Assembly (NCBI GenBank): GCA_964006375.1
Contig: OZ023267.1
Location: 39,634,721 to 39,698,720 of the forward strand
Direction of reading: 5' to 3'
DNA from: Tillus elongatus
Lineage: Eukaryota; Arthropoda; Insecta; Coleoptera; Cleridae
Length of the DNA stretch: 64,000 bases
A model generated the notes under the pieces. It made no database searches, had not been told where the DNA came from, and worked only from the letters and a program-made list of their open reading frames with translations. Positions within the stretch are counted from its first letter, which is position 1, and every line of letters starts with the position of its first letter. Both the position numbers and the translations under genes were made by a program. Of the stretch, positions 53,067 to 64,000 are shown piece after piece.

Positions 53067-53969
53067 TTTTTTTGTTTTGATGTGTTAATATTTCTAACGT
53101 TACAAATAAGTGCGACACAGGCGCATATCCATTCGAATTTTCATCAGTGTAAAACCATGACAAATTATACCTAACAGAATTTGGTTTTATCGGAACTCGA
53201 ATCTTCATTGTAATATGTCCTTTATAATACATTCAAACTAATAAAGTCGTCAAACTTTCGAGCCCGTACAGCTGGAACAACAGAACAAGAGAACGGCACC
53301 ATTAGAAAAAACATTTAAGCTTTTTTAACGCTATCCAGTGAGCCGACGTGATCAAAGGAACAAATCTCGCCTAAATTAATCACAGTAGGATTAGAAATAT
53401 TGAAGTGATTATTTAAATGAAGATGGAGGTTCTGTGATAATGGAACTTGTAAGAATTCTGTCAGGAGATTATGTTCTCTGTGCAGGATTTATACTATATA
53501 TTAGAGAAGAAGAAAACGTGGGTATAACTGATATAGATTGTTCAGCGTTATGAAATATACAATTCGTTATGAAAGTAGAAGAAACGGAGGTAAGTTGCTT
53601 ATTTTCTTTACAGGAATGGCATAGCACCTACATACGTAAACGTGTTTAATTTTAACACCATATGATGGGTATACAAATTTAACAGCATTTTTCTCAGCAA
53701 ATTAAATTACGTCGAAAATATTATTTACATATACAGACGAATACTTTCAATCAGTTTTCATAGTTGGCGATGCTGTAAAGTCGAAATGAGTTGCTCAGAA
53801 ACTTGGGAGTTTATTAGCAGCCGAGCAAACTGAGAAGTAGTTGGGGAACATCACCCTTTTACCGTACATTTTTTTAAATCGAAGAGAAAGTCTCTGTGCC
53901 TGTATTTGGTTTACAACGGTTATACAAAGTTAGCACATTCGCAAAAAGCTCATTTAAATTTTAAAAAAA
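53067..53969. other. No recognisable feature
   Basis: No gene or repeat supported. Confidence 0.3.
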
Positions 53970-55073
53970 GTCTGGACGCACCAAGTGCGTTATGGTAGCG
54001 AATTTTATTTAAAATGTTTTTAATGGCAAATGTATTTCTTTGATGAAAGCAGGCATTAAACTTGGTTGCCTATATAGTAGAAACAATGTACCATATTTCA
54101 CCGAAATAACTTTATTGTTTTAAAATATATAAACATTTTATCTGGATGCAGCAAGTGTGTTGTGGCAGTGAATTTCCATAAAAATGTTTATAATAGCGAA
54201 TGCGAGCAGGCATCAATCTGATTACCGGTATAGCCTATGTAGTAGAAACAATGTACTATATTTTATCGAAATTACTTATGGTTTGAAAATATACAAAAAA
54301 ATTCCGAAAATAAACTTAAATGTTGCTTTTCTAACCAACAAAACTTACGTTAATAGCAAATTGGGTTATTGAAATTTGAAGGCTTTAATGAAAATTCGTC
54401 ATCAAAACGCACATACTGCGTCCAGATTTTTTTTTACAAACGCATCATATTTCGATAAAAAATGCAAAAATGTATTAACGAATTTGTTCTACGAAAATTA
54501 GCTAAAAATTATAGACCGTTAAACCATAAACTTCACTAAACCTACAGCGAAAGCATCAACTTAACTAAACCGACAGTCAAAGCATCAGAGAAAGGGTCTA
54601 TTTGAAATGAATTTTCTGTAAACATTTTACTAAAATAAAGGGCAATGACGGTTGAATTTTAAACTTAAGGGTTCGCAGAACACTCTTCTTGCAACATTTT
54701 CTTTTCACAGTCCGTATTTGTTTCACGTAATTTGCCTAAACATTGCCAATTTTGACGTTTCAAATTGTGAGTTTGTCGTTTTGAGGAAAACTCCAAAATT
54801 TGTTTCTTTAACTGCCTATAACTTCTTTGCCTTTAAAGCTAGAGACCCAGATTTTGGTACAGGGTTCGCTCTTTATAATACAAACACGCGCAATTTGGTT
54901 GCCCTTACTTTGTTATTTCCGAGAATATACATTTTTTTAGGAAGAAAACACAAAATTTTCCGGCAAAACCTGGTCAGATTTTCCTTGCTAACGAATCTAT
55001 CCAAGCCACTTGCGAAAGGAAGGCACTCACCAAATTTGATCAAGATCGGTCCATTATTTTTTGAGTTATCGGT

Positions 55074-55157
<84 letters not shown>
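53970..55157 (-). repeat. TA-core family copy t, minus orientation
   Basis: It starts with an inverted terminus (CTGGACGCACCAAGTGCG). A second such terminus is at 54143 and an opposed one near 54400-54425. It then holds the long body in reverse up to CGATAACTCAAAAAATAATG and the TA array (55077-55157). The head expected beyond the array is absent because transposon C begins there. Confidence 0.85.
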
Positions 55158-55160
<3 letters not shown>

Positions 55161-57050
55161 GGTGGCATTGAAAAAAGTGCAATCTATAGTACCGCGAGAT
55201 AGAGGATCTCAAAAAAAAGTTCCTGTACGTTTATGTCCAAAACCCTTTTGTTTTTGAGATACAGTGTATTTTTTAATGTTTTGATTTCTTTTTAATTTTC
55301 TTCAAATTAAGTGGCGATAATATAACCAAAATTGTTACAAAATATCCCCATACAGGTTGTCACATTGTGTAAAAATATTACCCGTTATAAGCCACCAGTG
55401 GCGGAATTAGAGGGGTTCACTATCATTAAGTTGAATAATAAATTAGTACGGCATTTTAAAAATGTATTATTAATTATTAATTTTTTAGATTATCTCTAAT
55501 AACAAATAAATACAATAAAACAATCTAAATCAATAACTTTATGAATTATGAGCAACTTGAAATAAACAGAAATAGTAACAAACATAATAAAAATAATCAA
55601 ATAATAAAGGGTAACTTTAAAGAATGTGTCCAAATTAGCCCGTTTCTTGAATACACATTTCAAATCTTCTGATTCTCGACTGACGACATCTCTGAAATAT
55701 CCCGGGATTATCACGTAACCTATTAGCGGCTTCCATAATTCTGTTTCATAAATAGTCTTCATTATTTATTTCTACAGAATAAACCTCATTTTTCAAAAAC
55801 CCCAAAATGAATAATCCAGTGGATTGAGGTCGGGACTCCGGCTGGATATGCAATAGATCTACCACGACCAACCCACCTATTTCAAAATTTGTTATTTAAA
55901 AACTTCCTTGCTGTTCGGGAAAAATGAGCTGGCGCGCCGTCATGCATGTAGTACATTCTCCTAATTATGTTTAACGGTGTATCTTCTAACAAAGTGTTTA
56001 GTTCATCCCGCAAGAAATTTCGATAGAGTTCACTTGTCAAACGAATAGGCATACGAAATGGTCCAAATAAAAAACTGCCAATTATACCTGCCCGCACATT
56101 AAGTGAAAACCCATACTGGTGGTTTCTGATTACGTTTTTATGAGGATTTTCGTCACTCCAGTAGTGCATGTTATGCATGTTCAGGATACCGTCGCGACTA
56201 AAACCTGCCTCATTGGAAATGTTCCTCTTGGTTTTGCAGCCACTCGCAATATTGTACACGGGGTGATCTTCTTCTAATAAGTGGTGAACTGTTCCTGAGG
56301 ACTTGTCTGGTTGACTCGCGGTTTACATTGTGTAGAGCATAACTTATTTCTTACGCTTATCCCAGGATTATTTTGTACCATTTGCAAAATAGATTGTTCG
56401 TTGTTAACAGTTCGATGACTTCGTCGAGTTCCACTGTCAACTTTTCCTTTTTTGAAGCAGACATCCTCTCCCAATCGCCGATGAACGTCGATAAATGTTC
56501 TCACATTAGACATCTGTCGTCTGGGGTACTTTTCTCGGTATATTTGCTGAGCTTCACTAGAATTTCATCGAGCCTCGCCGTGATACATATTCATGTCTCT
56601 GTATTCTAGAAAAATATACTTAACCATTTTAAAAAGCAGATTAAACAACAATCCTCTTGAGCAACGTAGCGACTTTAAATAAATTATTTTGTTGTCTGTT
56701 TGGCAGTAACCATGAATTGTTGATGTAGTCTACTGCATCTAAACGCTTGTTTCATTAGGTTCATTTGTTACTAGAGAGTATATGGATTTTTAAATGCCAA
56801 GTCAACACCATTTTTTTTTGGTTTTTGTAGGAAAATCATGAGCAATACGACAACAAATCAAAAGTAACTTTTTGGAGAAAATTAAACTATCTATCGCAAA
56901 AAGTTGAAAAACTAACTAGAAAAAAAATTACACTGTATCTCGAAAAAATAAAATGTTATCGACATAAGTGTACAGGACCTTTTTTTGTTTTTTTTTGGAT
57001 GTCGTCTATAGCGTAGCACTATGCATTGCACTTTTTCCAATATCACCCTG
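55158..57050 (-). mobile_element. Decayed mariner/rosa-like transposon, copy C
   Basis: It starts CAGGGTGGCATTG directly after a TA array and ends CAATATCACCCTG at 57050. The inverted repeats extend about 115 bp (55158-55275 and 56935-57050), sharing AAAAGTGCAAT, GTCCTGTAC-like and GAGATACAGTGTA blocks. The right TA has changed (TCTATA). It belongs to a family distinct from copies A and B. Confidence 0.85.
55490..56627 (-). pseudogene. Transposase pseudogene of element C
   Basis: The frame starts at ATG 56627 (MVKYIFLEYRDMNMYHGEAR), has a stop, then SSEAQQIYREKYPRRQ, which is a family N-terminal HTH. After a frameshift come EAGFSRDGILNMHNMHYWSD and ENPH, where the first catalytic Asp is Asn. 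MHDGAPAHFSRTARKFLNNK keeps the second Asp. RSPDLNPLDYSFWGF keeps the third Asp in another frame. The C-terminus reads LRDNPGIFQRC. Multiple stops and frameshifts exclude function. Confidence 0.85.
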
Positions 57051-57450
57051 TCTATACCTGAAGGACACATACCTCGAAAAAGGGGAAGACGAAGATCAAT
57101 GGAGACATTTCTGAAAAACCTAGCATAACTGATGAATTGTGGAATATAATAGAATTAAGAGAGCCGCTCGAGATAGAGAATCGTGTTTGCGAGGACAGGG
57201 CGACATCGCCTTGAGACTGTGCTGATACATCCAAATGTTTCGCCACCAAAAAAAAAAATCCTATGATGTCAAAATCCAATATGGCGCTCATAAGAAATAA
57301 GAAAGTTGATGATGTCCCAAAGAAGGTGAAACGTTGTAGAAAAATTTTGAGTCCCCTAACAGATGGAAAACTAAAAATGGCAGTGAGAATGTGTTTTTTG
57401 TTTCTTTATACGAGTTCAAATAAATGAGATAGAGGCGAAAATCGAATATC

Positions 57451-57620
57451 CCTCATTGCAGTTTTTTGACAATTTCTTGAGCAACAGTTGCAGGAAATTG
57501 ATTTTCTCTGCGGGATATTTAGTAGCACAACATTTCGCAACATTGCCGAATTCAAACCTACCCTCTATCTTCGATAATAAGGGAGATCCCGATGTTGAGG
57601 TTCGAATTTCAATGACCCTG
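57451..57620 (-). mobile_element. Transposon end, mariner-like
   Basis: Read inward from 57620 the sequence is CAGGGTCATTGAAATTCGAA followed by CCTCAACATCGGGATCTC, with TA outside. This is the style of terminal sequence seen in elements C and D. The partner end was not found. Confidence 0.45.
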
Positions 57621-57849
57621 TATATAGTATCCAGAGAAGTAACATGAGTTATATACTACACAGTGGTTGCAATTCCAGTGTGTTACGGATTATGTAACAG
57701 ATTCGACACTATTTCATGAACACAGTAAAATCGTAATGAGAATTACAAACACAACCATGAATGGATAAAGCAGAATTCACTGATCCATATTTTTGTTGCA
57801 TAAGAAGTTTACAAAACATTTAAAACAGTATAAGATAATTAATTATCTG

Positions 57850-57912
57850 CAACCTCGTTGGCTTAGTATTAATAACGGACGTTTCTGAAACCAAGCGTCG
57901 TGAGTAGCAGCG
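57850..57912 (+). mobile_element. tRNA-like SINE head (weak)
   Basis: CCTCGTTGGCTTAGTATTAA resembles an A-box region, and GTCGTGAGTAGCAG a decayed B-box. It could be coincidence. Confidence 0.35.
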
Positions 57913-57960
57913 TCTTCTGGTCAGAGTTTTTTTTCTGGCTTCACAATAGCATCTTGTATT

Positions 57961-57995
57961 CTCGGCAACCGGTTTAGGCTTTACAGCATCGTCAG
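57961..57995 (-). ncRNA. Degenerate hammerhead-like motif
   Basis: The minus strand reads CTGACGATGCTGTAAAGCC, then TAAACCGG, where GAAAC is expected. The layout is that of Penelope pLTRs. Confidence 0.45.
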
Positions 57996-58117
57996 GTAAA
58001 CCCTCTTGCATATGAGGTAAGAAGCTATTTAAAGCCAAGGGGAAAGTATCTACTTCCGTATTTCAATAAGTTAGGGCACAGATTGATTTTCCTTTTACAA
58101 GTTATAATTTATTAATC

Positions 58118-58174
58118 AAATATTGTAGAAAAAATTCCGTAATGAGATTTTGACTTTTGAAAAGAAAAAAAATG

Positions 58175-58251
<77 letters not shown>
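58118..58251 (+). repeat. TA-core family copy s (head fragment and array)
   Basis: GTAGAAAAAATTCCGTAATGAG and TTTTGACTTTTGAAA match the head. The array is 58178-58251, and no family body follows. Confidence 0.7.
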
Positions 58252-59830
<1,579 letters not shown>

Positions 59831-59857
59831 TAGGGTGAGGATTAACAATATCAGGAC

Positions 59858-60090
<233 letters not shown>

Positions 60091-60097
60091 AAAATTT

Positions 60098-60140
60098 CGG
60101 GTCGCAGCAAGTGCGTTATAATAGTGATGTTTCATAATTA
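60098..60140 (-). repeat. TA-core 3' terminus fragment
   Basis: GGGTCGCAGCAAGTGCGTTA followed by an ATAGTGATGTTTCAT tract matches the inverted family end. Confidence 0.7.
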
Positions 60141-60514
60141 CAGTTAGTACAGCATATTACTAATAAACTTTTAATTTAAACAAACTTCGAAGATCGGATT
60201 TCGGGGTCCTAATACCAGCTCATTTGGACCGAATTCTCTTTTTATATTATCATAAAAAATATTCAAATCTTGTGTTCTAGCTCCTTTTAAGAAAGAAACT
60301 TTAAATGCCCAAAACTCAATTTTCTATGACGCTTGAAAAGTAAAATTTGGTGAATCTACCAGTTACCCTTAAGTCTCTTTAAAGGAAACTTCTATTACAA
60401 ATTTTAATTAAAGTCCAGAAGAAAATTAAATTCATATTCAGTCAATTCATTATTGAAATAAACTACCTACTTGAACAATTAATCAACGAATATTAACGTT
60501 AATATTCTTATTTT

Positions 60515-60835
60515 TTGATATCCAATTTTAGAAACATATACAATCATTGACTATTTAACCTCAAAAAATAACTGTAAAACCATCATAAATAAACAAAACA
60601 GGCTACTGTTCTTTGGTTTCCAATTTTAAAAGCATATTATACAAGTTATATATATTTTAATGACAATCATTTACTAGTTAACCTCAAAACATAACTGTCA
60701 AATTATAATAAATAAACAAAACACGTTATTATTCTTTAGTTTCTAATTTTAAAAGCGACATACAATCATTTACTTAACCTCAAAACAGAAATTCCAAACC
60801 ATAAAAAATAAACAAAACACACTATTTCGTCTGGT
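60515..60835. repeat. Three tandem copies of a roughly 100-120 bp unit
   Basis: CAATCATTxACT...TTAACCTCAAAA recurs at 60541, 60664 and 60763. Each is followed by an AATAAACAAAACA block. Confidence 0.8.
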
Positions 60836-61399
60836 TTTGATTTCACGTAGCTAATATAAAATTTCCTTATTTTCCCCTCTTACCTTGTGTGTTTGTGTGT
60901 GACGTCAGATTGCATTGGCTGCGGTATGGTGACCATTCGCACATTTTAACTTCTTACCTTCATAAGGGATATTTTTGACCATTTTACAAATCCGCGCATC
61001 CGAATATACTCGAAGGCGGTCATTAGGGTGGAATCGACAGAGTTCGGGTGACAATTCGTTGCACATTAGGAGGTTGTGATCCCGTCTTAAATGGGTTATT
61101 TGTTTGGTTATTGCTGCACTATGACATGATGTATGCCTGTGGTATATAAATCAATCTACATGTGGCAGGTAACTACTCTATCTTTGTCTGGCATCATACT
61201 TTAACCACTTAAGTTGTTTCAATTCACATTTTTCAGATTTTATTTATAATTTGCGAAAAACTCAACATTTTCTAAACAAAATTACTTTAAATTCACAGAA
61301 GTGGTTTATTTACTTAATATCTAGCTACATCCCAGTTACTTTAATACTTCCAAAAATAGAGCGTATTCAAAAATATTTTGGTATATTTTTTGGGGAGTA
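60836..61399. other. No recognisable feature
   Basis: No gene or repeat supported. Confidence 0.3.
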
Positions 61400-61477
61400 A
61401 TATGTTCGTTATAGCTGATCGACCAACTCGAAAGCAAGCCCTGTGCCAAGTTTCGTTCAACTCAGTTGAGTATTTTT

Positions 61478-61557
<80 letters not shown>

Positions 61558-61700
61558 GTATATAGTGTGTGTGTATACATATAAAAATTCAAACGGACCT
61601 TAGATGTGGGTTCTAGGGACTCTAATTTGCGCTCATTTAAAAAAAATCCGCAAGTCTCACTATCGTTAGCTCTCTATTAGTGAATTTTCTTAATGAAAAT
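61400..61700 (-). repeat. TA-core family copy v, minus orientation
   Basis: Read in reverse it has the head (ACTAATAGAGAGCTAACGAT, AATGAGCGCAAATTAG, CCCTAGAACCCACATC) and an array at 61480-61562 with TG interruptions. A divergent body start (GTTGAACGAAACTTGGCAC) follows. Confidence 0.75.
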
Positions 61701-62102
61701 TAACTTTAAATGGTTTTTTGGAATGTTCTTCAAAACTACTGCAGGTAACTTAATGAAATTTGACACAGGGGCCTAGTTTTTTATAGGAAATATGACTAAT
61801 TTTTTAGAATCTACATATTTCATTCAGAGGCGTAACTTACAAGGAGGCTTGGAGTGGTTCAATTTCCATATACTTTTTGTGCGTAGTTTTATCTAATACA
61901 TTTATCGAAAAATCCTAAAGCTTCATTTATTCACATAAAAGAGGTATTTTTGTTACAATGTTTTGAAGTTTACCGTTTTCCAGTAATTTGCAGTTGATTA
62001 TTAACGTGTTTTTCAAGATTTTGAAATCACTTGTCCAAAATGCCTTCAAAAATCTTTTAAGTGAGCCGTGATATGAATTAATAAAATCAGCAGGATGTCA
62101 GC

Positions 62103-62519
62103 GTGACATTATTTGACGAAATGTCAGGCAAATGTACAGATGATGAAGTGGCATGGTCGTCGCTTTTTTCTAAACAAATTATCTTTGTAAACGAATCAGG
62201 GGTGTTCTGGAGACTAGCCAAAAATCGTTTGGCAGACTCTGTGTTTCTCTCAAAGTCTCAACCCAGAGACTCAAAATATTGCCCCTTTTGTCCTGTTGAA
62301 GTTGGTATATCATGGCATATTATTTTGACATGCTCGAAAAGTCAGCACCTATGGAAGTTTCTGAAACATGTGCTGATGAAATTTAGTGGAAAGTGCGAGA
62401 TAACAGTGGCTAACATTTACTCTGCTTTCGACAATAAATCAGGCGAGCACAATTTGGTCAATTATATTATAAGTCTAGCAAAAAGTACAATCTACAGAGA
62501 AATAACAAATATTTTTTAA
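62103..62519 (+). pseudogene. Non-LTR retrotransposon (Tx1/L1-like) C-terminal domain
   Basis: The 138-residue frame includes VFWRLAKNRLADSVFL, then CPFC, and WHIILTCSKSQHLWKFL. The zinc-knuckle pattern CPxC...H-x4-C...W is that of the domain after the RT in L1/Tx1-like elements. LVNYIISLAKSTIYREITN near the end fits their conserved terminal helix (LAK..IY). The RT itself is missing, so this is a 5'-truncated insertion whose remaining frame is intact. Confidence 0.65.
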
Positions 62520-62889
62520 ACAGGTTAAAACTGACGTCTCATATCTTGCTGTTTTTGTACACAAACTTAAAGCTGGCTTATAAATGAATTTTGCTGGTAT
62601 CAGGAAAAGAAAAAGATTCACATTTTTTATACAGTTATTGTGTATCAAAAACGTTGTGTGAGTGTAAATGATCTAATCTTCCTGATTTAAGGAAACTGCA
62701 AAGGATTTTTAATGTACAGGTAAAATGAACTAGAAACTCTCAATGTGATGATATAATAATAATGAATCAATGAGTATTTTGATTATATATTATATGTTTT
62801 GTTGCGTTGATTCGTTACGTTCTTCGATAGCTCTAATTGATTACGTGTATTTGAACGGTTGCATATACATATGGGGTTATATGGTAAAA

Positions 62890-63480
62890 AAAACCTTAAC
62901 GCGGGTGAATAAAATTAATTTATTGCACAATGGGCAAATTTACAGAGAAAATAATAAACAGAAGCGGTGTACAAGCAAGATACCTTTTCTTGCCTAGGAC
63001 GTTTCGGGAACCTCCCTTCTTCACAGAATAAATGACTTGTTGCACAGATGGAAAATAAGGAGCAGCTTTTTTCTCTGGTACTCACAGCTTGTAGCACTTA
63101 AATGGAAACGAGGCGCCACCTCGCCATATGGTCCACGCGGTTTCCAACACTTTTCAGAAGGTCACGTGGCTGCTACGGGCCTCTCTGTGCCCAATGCCCA
63201 GGGGACAACGAAGGACTCGAACTGATGAGTGTGAACTCTAAAACGGTCATCGATTAAAACGGACTTCTGCAGAGTTCTTGATTCTGAAGCCTCCTCGGCT
63301 CTCGGGGTCGAGAAGGGGTAGGCGGCCTCTCTAGCCAATCAGACCGCAGTTCGAAAAGGTAAATCTGCAGGGTGAGATCTTCGGGTTGACCATCATTGCT
63401 TGACCTGCCCAGGGTGACCAACTGTATTTTGGTGTCCATAGTCGGCACGTGCCTGTGGCAAAAAAAGGTGTCGAGAATAA
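62890..63480 (-). mobile_element. Penelope pLTR-like segment
   Basis: A relatively GC-rich block whose minus strand contains a hammerhead-like motif (62993-63026). It then reads CCTAGGCAAGAAAAGGTATC and a 3' part with AATAAATTAATT. The order of ribozyme, CTTGCTTGTACACCGC and terminal AT-rich tract fits a Penelope end. The upstream limit is estimated. Confidence 0.5.
62993..63026 (-). ncRNA. Hammerhead-like motif
   Basis: The minus strand reads CTGTGAAGAAGGGAGGTTCC, then CGAAACGTCC. The GGGA/TTCCC stem and GAAAC are intact. The first box appears as CTGTGAAGA, with two extra bases compared with CTGAAGA. Confidence 0.5.
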
Positions 63481-63585
63481 CGACGAAACATGTTTATATA
63501 TTATGTATGAGAAGTAATCTGTAAATAATTTTATTTTCTATGTTTGACAATTTTAAATAAAATAATATTAATAATAACATGCGCA

Positions 63586-63588
<3 letters not shown>

Positions 63589-63643
<55 letters not shown>
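63589..63643. repeat. (TA)n microsatellite
   Basis: About 55 bp of TA, ending in the TA that precedes a transposon end. Confidence 0.95.
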
Positions 63644-63646
<3 letters not shown>

Positions 63647-64000
63647 GCTGATTCATGAGTGGTGTCCAAAAATGAAACCCCATGTTCTTTGAACAATTTT
63701 AGAGAGGGTCTGTCCTATAAAAATTTTTCCTATAATGCTTCATTAAAAAGATACAGGGTGTTGAAGTTGAATTCCAAAAAATAAAATTTCCCAATTTTTA
63801 ATAGAGTAGCACATATATTTTACTGAAACTTCGCATGTGTAGGCTGCTATGTAAGGCGCGTATTCTACCATAACAATTGAATCGGCTAATCCAGCAGTGG
63901 CGCGCGTAGCCACATGTCATTGGTTATCCCTCAAGAAAAAAAAGGGTAAGCCAATGATTTTTTTATTTTTTTTATTTTTTGAATCTTACTTTCATTCGTT
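63644..64000 (+). mobile_element. Rosa/mariner-like transposon, terminal part (runs off window)
   Basis: CAGGCTGATTCATGAGTGGT starts immediately after TA and is the typical terminal style of these elements. ATACAGGGTGTTGAAGTTG follows internally at about 63751. No transposase is reached before the window end. Confidence 0.55.

Noticed and set aside
57060..57230. Possible retroelement C-terminus (RKRGRRRSMETFLKNLA)
   Set aside because: It vaguely resembles the Arg-Gly-rich tail of some RT proteins, but stops interrupt it and no second block could be aligned.

Overview
The window looks like transposon-dominated, intron-bearing, AT-rich nuclear DNA from an arthropod, probably an insect. The order is an inference I cannot settle. 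The evidence is insect-style mariner/rosa (DD41D-type) transposases, arthropod-type non-LTR reverse transcriptase debris, Penelope-like fragments with hammerhead ribozyme motifs, tRNA-derived SINEs and more than 25 long (TA)n arrays. I see no prokaryotic features.

Host-like coding sequence is scarce. One convincing spliced gene start lies on the minus strand at 1623-2220: two exons that together encode a complete THAP zinc finger, with clean GT/AG junctions. Its remaining exons were not found and are probably beyond position 1.

The dominant architecture is one repeat family, called here the TA-core family. A full copy starts with AGTGAATTTTC and a near-palindromic 5' end, has about 100 bp of conserved head, then a (TA)n array of 60-215 bp, then a 0.4-1.3 kb body. 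It ends in a small hairpin (ACGCACTTGCTGCGT) followed by CCAG and a T-run. About 20 full, partial, inverted or nested copies are present, for example 11988-13338, 13681-14270, 17598-18275, 30588-32085, 39131-42563, 46349-48450 and 51963-53066. The structure resembles non-autonomous Helentron/HINE elements.

Other mobile DNA has landed on this scaffold. Two nearly identical DD41D elements with intact transposases and 341-bp terminal inverted repeats lie in opposite orientation at 36143-38210 and 40016-42076. The first sits inside a TA array; the second interrupts a TA-core copy at a TA. A decayed relative with about 115-bp inverted repeats lies at 55158-57050. Other transposase remnants lie near 3.7-4.6, 17.3-17.6 and 19.3-19.8 kb, and another transposon end begins at 63644 directly after a TA array. 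Foldback or MITE-like palindromes occur at 23429-24466, 29208-29388, 35250-35745, 44407-44587, 47126-47964 and 49416-50109.

Retroelements are represented by a jockey-like RT fragment (15570-16590) and a second 3' end (7562-7800), two C-terminal zinc-knuckle fragments (44890-45095 and 62103-62519), a Penelope RT N-terminal remnant (20140-20500), about a dozen Penelope-type hammerhead motifs, and tRNA-derived SINEs. One SINE (21259-21465) is bounded by a perfect 13-bp target-site duplication. The stretches between are AT-rich and without recognisable genes.
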